NCBI RefSeq assembly: GCF_000194155.1
Contig: NZ_GL877882.1
Span: forward strand, 134,233 to 198,232
Origin: Saccharopolyspora spinosa NRRL 18395
Lineage (GTDB): Bacteria; Actinomycetota; Actinomycetes; Mycobacteriales; Pseudonocardiaceae
Direction: 5' to 3'
DNA: 64,000 nt
Part shown: piece by piece, positions 33,597 through 41,957 of the stretch
How positions within the stretch are numbered: the stretch's first letter is position 1
Layout: every line of letters begins with the position of its first letter
Position numbers and translations under genes: made by a program
The notes under the pieces: generated by a model
What the model was told of the DNA's origin: nothing
Databases searched by the model: none
Seen by the model: only the letters and a program-made list of their open reading frames with translations

Positions 33597-35294
33597 TCAC
33601 CTCGTCGTTTCCCGATCACCCGCGGCGACCGCGAGCAAGTCGGTGGAGGAGGTGAGCTTGACCCGCGGCCGACGCTGCGGTTTGGCGGTCTTCTTCTCGT
33701 GGCGGTCGATCGCTTCCCACGCCGCGTAGTCGAGCGCCTCGGGCCGTCGCTCGGTCAGCAGCGTGCGGAGCGCTTCGGCGTCGTGCTCCGGAGACTTCAG
33801 GCGCCCTGCCTCGTAGTCGTCCAGCAAGGCCTGAACGGTGTCTTCGGCGCACTTCTTGTTGGTGCCGATCACCCCGGACGGTCCGCGCTTGATCCACCCG
33901 GCGGTGTAGACGCCGGCGAGCGGGTCTCCGGTCGCCGGATCGACGACCCGCCCCCGGTGGTTGGGCAGCGTGCCCTTGCCGGCGTCGAACGGCAGTCCCG
34001 GCAGTGGTCGTCCGCGATATCCGATGGAACACAGCACCAGCCCGCAGTTCAGCTCGGTGACGTCGCCGGTTGGCTGCGCGACCAGACGTCCGGAGGAATC
34101 GGCGAGCGCGTTGCGGACCACTCGAATGCCACGGACGCGGTCGTCCCCGAGGATCTCCACCGGTGAGGTCAGGAACCTCAGCTCGACCCGCTTGTCGCCG
34201 CGTCCGGGCGGCTGTCTGGCGAGTTCGGCGAGGACCTCTGTCTTGAGCACACCGATGTCGTGTCGGCTCAGGGCAGCCGCGCTGACCGGGTCGAGCGCGG
34301 CATCCGCAGGATCGACGACGACATCGAAGTCGCCCGTGTCGGCGAGCCCGAGGAGTTCGGGTGTGGTGAACGCCGCTTGCGCCGGGCCACGTCTGCCGAG
34401 GACGAGTACCTCGGAGATATTGCTGGCGGCCAGTGCTTCGAGTGCGTGGTCGGCGATGTCGGTGCGGGCGAGCCGGTCGACGTCACTCGCGAGGATGCGG
34501 GCGACGTCGAGGGCGACGTTGCCGTTGCCGACGATCACCGCGCGTTCGCCGGAGAGGTCGAAGGTGCGGTCGGCGAAGTCGGGGTGGCCGTTGTACCAGG
34601 CGACGAACTCTGTCGCGGAGTGGCTGCCCGGCAGTTCCTCGCCCGGGACGCCCAGCGAGCGGTCCGCCGCGGCGCCGACGGCGTAGAGCACAGCGTGATG
34701 GTGGGCGAGCAGCTCGTCGTGGCTGAGGTGCTCGCCGATGTCGACGTTGAGGTGCAGGTCGAGGTTCTTGCGCCGGGCTGTGCCGGTGAACTGGCGGGTG
34801 ATCTCCTTGGTGTCCTGGTGATCCGGCGCGACGCCGTGGCGCACCAGCCCCCACGGAGTGGGCAGGCGCTCGAACATGTGGACTTCGGCCTGCAGACCCT
34901 TGCGGCTGAGCACCTCCTCGGCCGCGTAGCAGGCCGCGGGGCCGGAACCCACGATGGCGATGCGCAGCGGTTCGGCTTCGGAGACCTCGACCGCCGGCTT
35001 GCGCTTCTGGTACTGGGTCTCCGGATAGTCCTGGTGGGCCGGATCGCGGAAGTAGCGCGCGTTGATGTCGAGGTAGCGCTTGGCATTCCCGGTGAGGTCG
35101 AAGTCCGGGCTGATGGCCTCCACCGGGCACACATCGACGCAGGCCCCGCAGTCGATGCAGGTGTCGGGGTCGATGTAAAGCATCTCCGCGGTCGCGTAGT
35201 CCGGTTCGTCCGGTGTGGGGTGGATGCAGTTGACGGGGCAGACTGTCACGCAGGTCGCGTCGTTGCAGCAGCTCCGGGTGATCACGTAGGTCAT
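33597..35294 (-). CDS. fprB: Ferredoxin-NADP+ reductase with N-terminal 7Fe-type ferredoxin domain (FprB-like)
   Basis: 565 aa fusion. Residues 1-75 are a ferredoxin with CCNDATCVTVCPVNC and CIDCGACVDVCPVEA, typical of 3Fe-4S/4Fe-4S proteins. After residue 105 comes an adrenodoxin-reductase-like flavoprotein: RIAIVGSGPAACYAAEEVL (FAD), RHGVAPDHQDTKE, VIVGNGNVALDVARIL (NADP) and GWIKRGPSGVIGTNKKCA. It moves electrons between NADPH and a ferredoxin or P450. The gene follows an aldehyde dehydrogenase by 34 nt on the same strand, so it may feed the P450 encoded at 40584, although that operon has its own reductase. Confidence 0.9.
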   Translation of the reverse strand: MTYVITRSCCNDATCVTVCPVNCIHPTPDEPDYATAEMLYIDPDTCIDCGACVDVCPVEAISPDFDLTGNAKRYLDINARYFRDPAHQDYPETQYQKRKPAVEVSEAEPLRIAIVGSGPAACYAAEEVLSRKGLQAEVHMFERLPTPWGLVRHGVAPDHQDTKEITRQFTGTARRKNLDLHLNVDIGEHLSHDELLAHHHAVLYAVGAAADRSLGVPGEELPGSHSATEFVAWYNGHPDFADRTFDLSGERAVIVGNGNVALDVARILASDVDRLARTDIADHALEALAASNISEVLVLGRRGPAQAAFTTPELLGLADTGDFDVVVDPADAALDPVSAAALSRHDIGVLKTEVLAELARQPPGRGDKRVELRFLTSPVEILGDDRVRGIRVVRNALADSSGRLVAQPTGDVTELNCGLVLCSIGYRGRPLPGLPFDAGKGTLPNHRGRVVDPATGDPLAGVYTAGWIKRGPSGVIGTNKKCAEDTVQALLDDYEAGRLKSPEHDAEALRTLLTERRPEALDYAAWEAIDRHEKKTAKPQRRPRVKLTSSTDLLAVAAGDRETTR

Positions 35295-35328
35295 GTGCAC
35301 TCTCCGCCGGCAGTCCTGGCGCCCGTCA

Positions 35329-36696
35329 TCAGGCGCCGGTCGAGATGTAGATGTTCTTCAGCTCGGTGTAGCCATCGATGGCGGCCAGTCCGAGTTCGCG
35401 GCCGATCCCGGACTGCTTGAAGCCACCGAACGGTGTTTGGACGCGAACCGAGGAATTCGAATTGATCGACAGGGCCCCGCTCTGGATGCCCTGGGCGACA
35501 CGTATCGCCCTGCCGACATCGGTGGTCCAGATCGACCCGCTGAGCCCGTAGATCGTGTCGTTGGCGAGGCGTACGGCCTCGTCCTCGTCCTCGAACGGAA
35601 TGATCGCGGCCACGGGGCCGAAGATCTCGTCGGTGACGACGCGGGAACGGAGTTCGGGCCGGACGACGACGCGAGGTGCCATCCAGTAGCCGCGTCCCTC
35701 GGGCGTATCGCCGGCGACGACGGTGTCGAGATCGTCGGTCAGGAAGGAGGACACGCGTTCGTGGTGCGACCGGGAGACCAGCGGGCCGAGCGCGGTGCCG
35801 GACTTGAGCGGGTCGCCAATCGTCAGCGCGCGAGTGGCTTCGACGAAACCCGAGACGAAGTCGTCGAACACTGAACGCTGGACCAGGATGCGGCTGCGCG
35901 CGCAGCAGTCCTGGCCGGTGTTGGCGAAAACGCTCAACGGAGCCTCGGCGATCGCCCGCGGCAGGTCGGCATCGGCGAAGACCACGTTGGCCGACTTCCC
36001 GCCGAGTTCCAAGGTGAAGCGCTTCATGGTGCCGGCGGCCGAGCGCATCACGTCCTGACCGGTCTCGGTCGAGCCCGTGAAACTGACCTTGGCCACCTGC
36101 GGGTGCGTGGTCAGGACCTTGCCGACCGTGCGGCCAGGCCCGGAGACCACCTGCACCAGGTTCTCCGGTAGGTCGAGGGAAGCGACGAGCTCGCCGAACC
36201 TGCGCGTCGACAGCGGGGTGAGGTCGGCAGGTTTGACGACGACGGAGTTGCCCGCAGCGAGCGCGGGCGCGATGTTCCACGATGCGATCGGCAGCGGGAA
36301 GTTCCACGGTGCGATGACGGCGACAACGCCCAGCGGCTCGCGGAAAGTGATGTCCACGCCGCCTTCCACGGGGATCGTGTCCCCGAGGATCTTGTCGATC
36401 ACGCCCGCGTAATAGCGGAAGCATTCGGCGACACCCTCGATCTGACCGCGTGCGTCCGCGATCGGCTTGCCGACGTCGAGTGCCTCCAGCCGCGCGAGCT
36501 CGTCCACATGCGACTCGACAACTCCGGCGATCGCGTTCATGGCCTCCCGCCGGGCGGACATCGGTAGCCGGACCCAAGCGCGCTGCGCCTCGACCGCCCG
36601 GGTCACCGCGGTCTCGGCGTCAGCGGCGTTGGAGGTGGCGAATTCGATGATCGGCTCTTCCGTGGCGGGATTGATGACAGTGTTCACAGCGGACAC
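35329..36696 (-). CDS. Aldehyde dehydrogenase (gamma-aminobutyraldehyde/betaine-aldehyde type)
   Basis: 455 aa from GTG 36696; a longer frame to 37065 would run through the promoter dyad. Motifs: VVAVIAPWNFPLPIASWNIAPALAAGNSVVVKPADLTPL, FTGSTETGQDV, the general base in FTLELGGKSANVVF, the catalytic Cys in FANTGQDCCARSRILV, and the C-terminal PFGGFKQSGIGRELG typical of PuuC/betaine-aldehyde dehydrogenases. It likely oxidises an amino-aldehyde from amine breakdown. The divergent region holds shared operator B, so it is probably co-controlled with the glutamylamide pathway. Confidence 0.9.
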   Translation of the reverse strand: MSAVNTVINPATEEPIIEFATSNAADAETAVTRAVEAQRAWVRLPMSARREAMNAIAGVVESHVDELARLEALDVGKPIADARGQIEGVAECFRYYAGVIDKILGDTIPVEGGVDITFREPLGVVAVIAPWNFPLPIASWNIAPALAAGNSVVVKPADLTPLSTRRFGELVASLDLPENLVQVVSGPGRTVGKVLTTHPQVAKVSFTGSTETGQDVMRSAAGTMKRFTLELGGKSANVVFADADLPRAIAEAPLSVFANTGQDCCARSRILVQRSVFDDFVSGFVEATRALTIGDPLKSGTALGPLVSRSHHERVSSFLTDDLDTVVAGDTPEGRGYWMAPRVVVRPELRSRVVTDEIFGPVAAIIPFEDEDEAVRLANDTIYGLSGSIWTTDVGRAIRVAQGIQSGALSINSNSSVRVQTPFGGFKQSGIGRELGLAAIDGYTELKNIYISTGA

Positions 36697-36795
36697 TCGT
36701 GGTTCCTGCCTTCGTCTGACGGGCCCACCCGCCGTGGTGGCGGAGAGCATGGTTGAGCGGGTCTTTCCATGCTCGGGACCGGGTCCTGGCACAAC

Positions 36796-36845
36796 AACGT
36801 GCGTCATGCCCTGCTCGCAGGGCAGGCATGTGCACTGTGAACACA
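36796..36845 (+). promoter_or_regulatory. Shared catabolic operator, copy B
   Basis: CGTGCG (36798), then 30 bp to ATGTGCACTGTGAACAC (36828). It lies between the divergent ALDH and alanine dehydrogenase starts and can serve both. The dyad core is TGTGCAC-T-GTGAACA. Confidence 0.65.
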
Positions 36846-36930
36846 GACGATTTTGCCTCGGCGGCCTAGCGTCGTTTCTCAACATCGGCGTGATGACGCG
36901 ATGGAGTTCGGCCGAACACCCAGGAGAATT

Positions 36931-37499
36931 CATGAAGGTCGGCGTACCCGCAGAGGTCAGAGACCACGAGTACCGCGTGGCGATCACCCCGGCAGGCGTG
37001 CATGAGCTCGTGCTCAACGGACACGAGGTGTCCGTGCAGGCCGGAGCCGGCGTCGGTTCCGGCATCAGCGACAGCGAGTACCGAGCCGCTGGGGCGTGTG
37101 AACGCGGCGACCATCGCGGCCGGTATGCAGGCGGAGGTCTCCCTGCTCGACCTCAACGAGGACCGGTGCTCGTCGACCTCTCGATCGACCGGGGAGGCTG
37201 CTTCGAGGACTCCCGTCCGACCACGCACGCCGAGCCGACCTACGGGTACATGACTCGGTGTTCTGCTGCGTAGCCAACATGCCACGGTCCGTGCCCAACA
37301 CGTCCACGCACGCGCTGACGAACGTGACCCTGCCGTACGTGGTCGCGCTGGCCAATACGGGCTGGCGCCAGGCAGGTGCGGACGACGCCAGCCTCGGACT
37401 CAGCGTCAACACCCACGGCGGGTTGCTGACGAACTCCGTGGTCGCTTGGCCACCGGACCGGAGGCGGCATCTCCGAAGGAGGCACCGGTGGTCGACTGA
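36931..37499 (+). pseudogene. ald: Alanine dehydrogenase, internally deleted
   Basis: From ATG 36931: MKVGVPAEVRDHEYRVAITPAGVHELVLNGHEV...GSGISDSEY is a standard alanine dehydrogenase N-terminus. After about 55 residues the text jumps to VNAATIAAGMQAEVSLLDLNEDR (after the NAD loop), then VLVDLSIDRGGCFEDSRPTTHAEPTY, and in another frame VANMPRSVPNTSTHALTNVTLPYVVALA...GVNTHGGLLTNSVV-like text. Large parts of the catalytic domain and the NAD-binding loop are deleted and frames change at least twice. A dead gene, but its promoter region still carries operator B, suggesting it once belonged to this regulon. Confidence 0.85.
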
Positions 37500-37544
37500 C
37501 GTCCCGACCGGTGTTCGGCGCACACATCACCGGAGTGCGTTGAC

Positions 37545-37595
37545 CACGTGCGACGTGCCCCTTCAGCTCCGGGCGGCATGTGCACCGTGAACATG
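37545..37595 (+). promoter_or_regulatory. Shared catabolic operator, copy C
   Basis: CGTGCG (37547), then 31 bp to ATGTGCACCGTGAACAT (37578). It lies 62 nt upstream of the glutamylamide synthetase ATG at the head of the plus-strand operon. Confidence 0.68.
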
Positions 37596-37656
37596 GACCA
37601 CCACTTTGACCGCGCTTACGGTCGCCGGAAAGCCGATATGGGTAAGTGAGGAAATC

Positions 37657-39039
37657 ATGGCATCGAGCGAGGCATCGGTAGACCGCGAACGGCTTGCGGA
37701 GTTCGCTGCGAGGAACGGGATCCACACGTTCAAGATCGGTGCGGTCGACCTGGACGGCGTCTGGCGCGGCAAGCGCGTCTCCAGCGACCACTTCATCGAC
37801 AGCGTCAGCGAAAAAGGGACGTTCATCTGCAACATCCTGTTCGGATGGGACATCCAGGACGACCCGATCCCCGGCCTGGCTTACACCGGATGGCACACCG
37901 GATACCCGGACATCAACTTGAAGCCCGATCTGTCGACGCTCGCCGTTGTGCCGTGGGAGCCGGGCACGGCCTCGGTCATCTGCGACATCTACGAGCGCGA
38001 CGGCCATCCAATGGAGCTGTCCCCGCGCACGGTGCTGAAGTCGGTGGTGTCGCGAGCCGAATCACTGGGTTTCGACGCACAGGCCGCCTACGAGTTCGAG
38101 TTCTTTCTGTTCCGCGGTAGTCCGCGTGAGCTCGCGGCCAGGCAGTGGCGCGACCTCGAAACCGTCTCGGACGGCAACCATACCTACAGCGTGTACCGCG
38201 ACACAGGCACCGAGTTCGTCATCGGTGAGGTGCGCCGCCAGCTCGCCGAGTACGGCATCAAGATCGAGGCGAGCAACAGCGAGCACGGTCCCGGCCAGTT
38301 CGAGGTGAACATTCACTACTCGGACGCGCTGCGGGCCGCGGACAACGCGATGCTGCTCAAGCACGCGGTGAAGGAGCTCGCCGCCCGCAACGGCTTCACG
38401 GCCTCGTTCATCGCCAAGGTGAATCCCGCGTGGGCCGGTTCGTCCGGGCACGTGCACCAGAGCCTGCTGAACAAAGACGGTACCTCGGCCTTCGCCAATG
38501 CGGACGATCCGACGCGGCTCAGCGACATCGGTAGCAGCTATCTTGCCGGGCTCGTCGAGCACGCCTCGGATCTCACCGCCCTGTTCCTGCCCAACATCAA
38601 CTCGTACAAGCGGACCGAGGGTGGCGAGTGGGCCGGATCGAGCTCCACCTGGGGCTTCGACAACCGGACGGTCGCCATCCGCTCGATTCCGGGGGCTGGG
38701 CCCGCCGCCCGGGTCGAAAACCGCGTGGCAGGCGCCGACGCGAACCCCCACCTCGTGCTCGCCGCGAACCTGGCCGCCGGGCTCGACGGGATCGAGCAGA
38801 ATCTCACCCCGCCGCCGCCGGTCGAGGGCAACGCCTACGCCCTGCCCGCCGGGCAGGCTCCGCTGCTCCCCGCGAACCTCGGGGACGCGGCGGACAAGCT
38901 CGAAGCGAGCATCTTCGCCCGGAAACTGCTCGGCGAGCGTTTCGTCGACCACTTCGTGTCGACCCGCCGCTGGGAATTGAAGAAGTTCGGTGCGGCGGTG
39001 ACCGAGTGGGAGATCGCGCGGTACCTGGAGCACACCTGA
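37657..39039 (+). CDS. Glutamine synthetase-like gamma-glutamylamine synthetase (PuuA/IpuC type)
   Basis: 460 aa from ATG 37657 (GAGG 6 nt upstream). The GS catalytic fold is present: metal ligands in YEFEFFLF, ASNSEHGPGQFEVNIHY, KVNPAWAGSSGHVHQSL (the H that contacts glutamate) and NINSYKR...WGFDNRTVAIRSIPG. In this subgroup glutamate is ligated to an amine rather than ammonia (PuuA for putrescine, IpuC for alkylamines). The next genes include a PuuD-like hydrolase that would undo such an amide, so an amine-specific role is much more likely than nitrogen assimilation. In mycobacterial morpholine/piperidine loci a GS-like gene also sits beside the P450 system. Confidence 0.87.
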   Translation: MASSEASVDRERLAEFAARNGIHTFKIGAVDLDGVWRGKRVSSDHFIDSVSEKGTFICNILFGWDIQDDPIPGLAYTGWHTGYPDINLKPDLSTLAVVPWEPGTASVICDIYERDGHPMELSPRTVLKSVVSRAESLGFDAQAAYEFEFFLFRGSPRELAARQWRDLETVSDGNHTYSVYRDTGTEFVIGEVRRQLAEYGIKIEASNSEHGPGQFEVNIHYSDALRAADNAMLLKHAVKELAARNGFTASFIAKVNPAWAGSSGHVHQSLLNKDGTSAFANADDPTRLSDIGSSYLAGLVEHASDLTALFLPNINSYKRTEGGEWAGSSSTWGFDNRTVAIRSIPGAGPAARVENRVAGADANPHLVLAANLAAGLDGIEQNLTPPPPVEGNAYALPAGQAPLLPANLGDAADKLEASIFARKLLGERFVDHFVSTRRWELKKFGAAVTEWEIARYLEHT

Positions 39040-39078
39040 TCCACGATCGAGTTTCTGCTGAATTCGAAAGGCATTTCC

Positions 39079-39852
39079 ATGCTCACTCATGAAGGACGTT
39101 TCGCGGCTGTCACCGGCGCCGGCTCCGGCAACGGCAGGGCGATCGCGGAGACACTGCTGGCCGAAGGTGCCCGCGTGGCACTGCTGGACATCGCGCCGGA
39201 GTCGGTCAAGGAGGTCGCCGCGGAATACCCCGCAGCTGTGCCGATCAGCGCTGACGTCGCCGACCAGGGCTCGGTGCGGGAGGCGGTCCGCGCGATCGAG
39301 AACGAGTTCGGACGGCTCGACCTGCTGGTCAACAACGCCGGCATCGTCCGGTCGAGCAACTTCGAGGATCTTCCCCAGCAGGAGTGGGACCAGGTCTTCG
39401 CGGTGAACTCCACCGGGCCGTTCCTGATGAGCCAGGCCGCGATGCCGCTGCTGCGGCATGGTGTGCAGCAGCGCGGCGGGGACGCGACCGCGGCGATCGT
39501 GAACATCACCTCGGTCGAGGCGCACATCGTGATCTCCAGCAGCGGGCACCCGCAGGTGCACTACAACGCCTCCAAGGGAGCTCTGCTGCAGCTGACGCGC
39601 GCGCTGTCCGTGGAGTGCGCTTCCTCCAAGGTGCGGGTCAACGCCGTCGCGCCCGGGTTCATCGAGACGCCGTTCACCCGCGACGTTCTCGGCAACCCCG
39701 AGGTGAAGGCCTGGCTGCTGGAGCGCACGCCGATCGGCCGGATCGGTAGGCCAGAAGATGTCGCGAACGCCGTGTGCTTCCTCGGCGGCGACAAGGCGAG
39801 CTGGATCACCGGCACGACGCTGTTCGTCGACGGCGGGTGGACGGTCTACTGA
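39079..39852 (+). CDS. Short-chain dehydrogenase/reductase
   Basis: 257 aa. Classical SDR: VTGAGSGNGRAIAETLL (NAD loop), VNNAGIVRSS (NNAG), the catalytic Ser near NITSVEAHIVISSSG, the catalytic Tyr/Lys in HYNASKGALLQL, and VAPGFIETPF. Oxidises or reduces a hydroxyl or carbonyl. It starts 40 nt after the GS-like gene and ends 1 nt before the PuuD-like gene. Within the pathway it may oxidise a hydroxylated intermediate formed by the P450; the substrate is unknown. Confidence 0.9.
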   Translation: MLTHEGRFAAVTGAGSGNGRAIAETLLAEGARVALLDIAPESVKEVAAEYPAAVPISADVADQGSVREAVRAIENEFGRLDLLVNNAGIVRSSNFEDLPQQEWDQVFAVNSTGPFLMSQAAMPLLRHGVQQRGGDATAAIVNITSVEAHIVISSSGHPQVHYNASKGALLQLTRALSVECASSKVRVNAVAPGFIETPFTRDVLGNPEVKAWLLERTPIGRIGRPEDVANAVCFLGGDKASWITGTTLFVDGGWTVY

Positions 39853-39853
39853 C

Positions 39854-40573
39854 ATGGAACGTCCGCTCATTGCCATGTCCGCGGCCCTGGAGGTGCTGGG
39901 CACCGCGTTTGGTGACCGCGACTGCACCAAGCTGGGAGCCGATTACACCAACGCGGTTTACGCCGCGGGTGGCCAGCCGGTGATCATGCCGGTGTCGCCG
40001 GCACCCGTATCGGGAATACTGTCCAGAATGGACGGTCTCGTGCTCACCGGTGGAGGTGACCTCGATCCGTCGCTGTACGGCGAGGAACCGGACAAAGCCG
40101 TCTACGGGATCCGCAAGGACCGGGATGCGTTCGAAACGGCGCTGTATCAGGAGGCAATAGCGCTGGGCATGCCGATCCTGGCGATCTGCCGAGGCCTGCA
40201 GCTGGTGAACGTGCTGCGTGGCGGGACGCTCCTGCAACAGATCGAAGACGAGCAGTCGCACTGGCAGGAAAACCCGCCGACGAACATGAGCCACGCCATC
40301 ACGGTCGCCAGCGGCAGCTCCCTGGCGGCCACGTTCGGGAACGCGGGCGAGGCCAAGGTCAACAGCTACCACCACCAAGCTGTGAAGGACCTGGGCGCAG
40401 GCCTTCAAGTGACCGCCGTCTGCGGCGACGTGATCGAAGCCGTCGAGGCGGCCGACGCCGACCTCGTCGGGGTTCAGTGGCACCCCGAGCATCTCGCCTC
40501 GACCAACGACCAGCAAGCCGGTCTCTTCACGCAGTTCGTGCAGAGGGCCGCCGAATTCCGCACCACAGTTTAG
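39854..40573 (+). CDS. Gamma-glutamyl amide hydrolase (PuuD-like, class I GATase fold)
   Basis: 239 aa. LVLTGGGDLDPSLYGEEP, the nucleophile Cys in MPILAICRGLQLVNVLRGGTLLQ, NSYHHQAVKDLG and the catalytic His/Glu in VGVQWHPEHL match PuuD, which splits gamma-glutamyl-GABA to glutamate and GABA. Located 815 nt downstream of the GS-like ligase, it would release the processed amine product. This ligase-hydrolase pair is the strongest evidence for a glutamylated-intermediate pathway here. Confidence 0.9.
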   Translation: MERPLIAMSAALEVLGTAFGDRDCTKLGADYTNAVYAAGGQPVIMPVSPAPVSGILSRMDGLVLTGGGDLDPSLYGEEPDKAVYGIRKDRDAFETALYQEAIALGMPILAICRGLQLVNVLRGGTLLQQIEDEQSHWQENPPTNMSHAITVASGSSLAATFGNAGEAKVNSYHHQAVKDLGAGLQVTAVCGDVIEAVEAADADLVGVQWHPEHLASTNDQQAGLFTQFVQRAAEFRTTV

Positions 40574-40583
40574 GAAGGTTTCC

Positions 40584-41747
40584 ATGTCCGAAAACGTGAC
40601 CGCCGGGCGGGAGTTCGACTACCACGGGCCGGCACTCGACAACGTCTTCGACACCTACAAGCAACTCCGTGAGCAATGCCCGGTCGGCAAGAGTGAGAAG
40701 CACGGCGGCTTCTGGTACGTCACCAAGAGCGAGGACATCTTCGCCGCCGAGCAGGATCCCGACACCTTCGCGGTAGCTCCGTCGATGCTGATGCCGGCCT
40801 TCGGCACCGACATGCCGCTGATCCCGATCGACATCGATCCGCCGGACCACACAGACTACCGCAAGGTCCTGCTGCCGCTGTTCACGCCGAAGGCGATCGC
40901 CAAGCTCGGTGACGGCATGCGTCGCACGTCGCGCGAACTAGCGCAGGAGGTCGCCGGTCAGGAGGTGGTCGACGCCTCGCACCTCTTCGCGCGTCCGATG
41001 CCGACCATCATCTTCAGCCGGCTGGCCGGGTTTCCGGAGAAGGACTGGCCGAAGTTCGACCGTTGGGTCGACGACATCATCTACGAGCGCACCGACAACC
41101 CGGAACGCGCGTGGAACGCGGGGCGAGAGGTCATCGAATACTTCGACGACCTGCTCACCTCCCGTGCGGACGAAGAACCGGCCGACGACCTCATCGGCGT
41201 TCTCCAACAGGCCGAGATCCAGGGACGCAAGCTCACCCACGACGAGCTGCTGTCCTACTGCTACCTGCTGTTCCTGGCGGGCCTGGACACGACCGCGTGG
41301 GCGATCCGCTCCAGCCTGTGGTACCTCGCGCAGAACCCGGAGGCTCAGCGCGTGCTGCGCGAAAACCCGGACGAGATCCCCACGGCCGCAGAGGAATTCC
41401 TCCGCACGCTCTCGCCGGTGCAGGGTATGGCCCGCACTTGCAAGAAGGACACCGAGCTCTCCGGGCAGAAGATCAAGGCCGGCGACCGGCTCGTTCTCGT
41501 CTTCGGCGCCGGCAACCGCGACCCCGAGGTCTACGACGACCCCGACGAGATCCAGATCGACCGCCAGAACAACCGGCACCTCGCGTTCGGAGGCGGGATC
41601 CATCGCTGCCTCGGATCGAACCTCGGTCGGCAGGAACTCGTCGTCGCGCTCGAAGAATTCCTCGAGGTCGTTCCCGAGTTCTCGCTGGCGGACCCGAGCG
41701 AGCCGTGGCACGGCGTCGGTCCGCTGACGCTCCGGATTGGAAAGTGA
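40584..41747 (+). CDS. Cytochrome P450 of the amine-catabolic operon
   Basis: 387 aa, AGGAAGG before ATG 40584. The I-helix LLFLAGLDTTAWAI has the normal acid-threonine pair, the K-helix is EEFLR, and the heme loop is HLAFGGGIHRCLGSNLGRQEL. It is followed at once by its own ferredoxin and reductase, a complete three-component system. Arrangement and a neighbouring GS-like gene match the mycobacterial morA/pipA loci, where the P450 hydroxylates morpholine, piperidine or pyrrolidine next to the nitrogen. A similar secondary or cyclic amine is a reasonable substrate (inference). Confidence 0.92.
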   Translation: MSENVTAGREFDYHGPALDNVFDTYKQLREQCPVGKSEKHGGFWYVTKSEDIFAAEQDPDTFAVAPSMLMPAFGTDMPLIPIDIDPPDHTDYRKVLLPLFTPKAIAKLGDGMRRTSRELAQEVAGQEVVDASHLFARPMPTIIFSRLAGFPEKDWPKFDRWVDDIIYERTDNPERAWNAGREVIEYFDDLLTSRADEEPADDLIGVLQQAEIQGRKLTHDELLSYCYLLFLAGLDTTAWAIRSSLWYLAQNPEAQRVLRENPDEIPTAAEEFLRTLSPVQGMARTCKKDTELSGQKIKAGDRLVLVFGAGNRDPEVYDDPDEIQIDRQNNRHLAFGGGIHRCLGSNLGRQELVVALEEFLEVVPEFSLADPSEPWHGVGPLTLRIGK

Positions 41748-41752
41748 TCGAC

Positions 41753-41953
41753 ATGTACCGCATTTCGGTTGACTCGAGCAGGTGTCAAGGCCACGCGCGC
41801 TGCATGGCCTTCGCGCCCGAGGCGTTCGACTTCGACGACGAGGGCTATGCGTTCGTCCCGGATGGGATGGCCGAGACCGCCGAGCTGTCGGAGAGCATCC
41901 GTCGCGCCGAAGCGAACTGCCCGGAGCGCGCCGTCAAGATCGAGGAAGCGTGA
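41753..41953 (+). CDS. [3Fe-4S]-type P450 ferredoxin
   Basis: 66 aa: RCQGHARCMAFAPEAFDFDDEGYAFV...ANCPERAVKI. The ligands are C11, C17 and C56, and the second position of the 4Fe motif is His14, typical of 3Fe-4S ferredoxins that serve P450s. GTG 41744, overlapping the P450 stop, is an alternative start giving three more residues. Confidence 0.92.
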   Translation: MYRISVDSSRCQGHARCMAFAPEAFDFDDEGYAFVPDGMAETAELSESIRRAEANCPERAVKIEEA

Positions 41954-41957
41954 ACCG

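Noticed and set aside
38062..39930. Long minus-strand frame (about 620 codons) opposite the glutamylamide synthetase and SDR genes
   Set aside because: It is antisense to two genes with full catalytic motifs. Its translation is low-complexity, rich in Arg/Gly/Val, and matches no family. A high-GC shadow.
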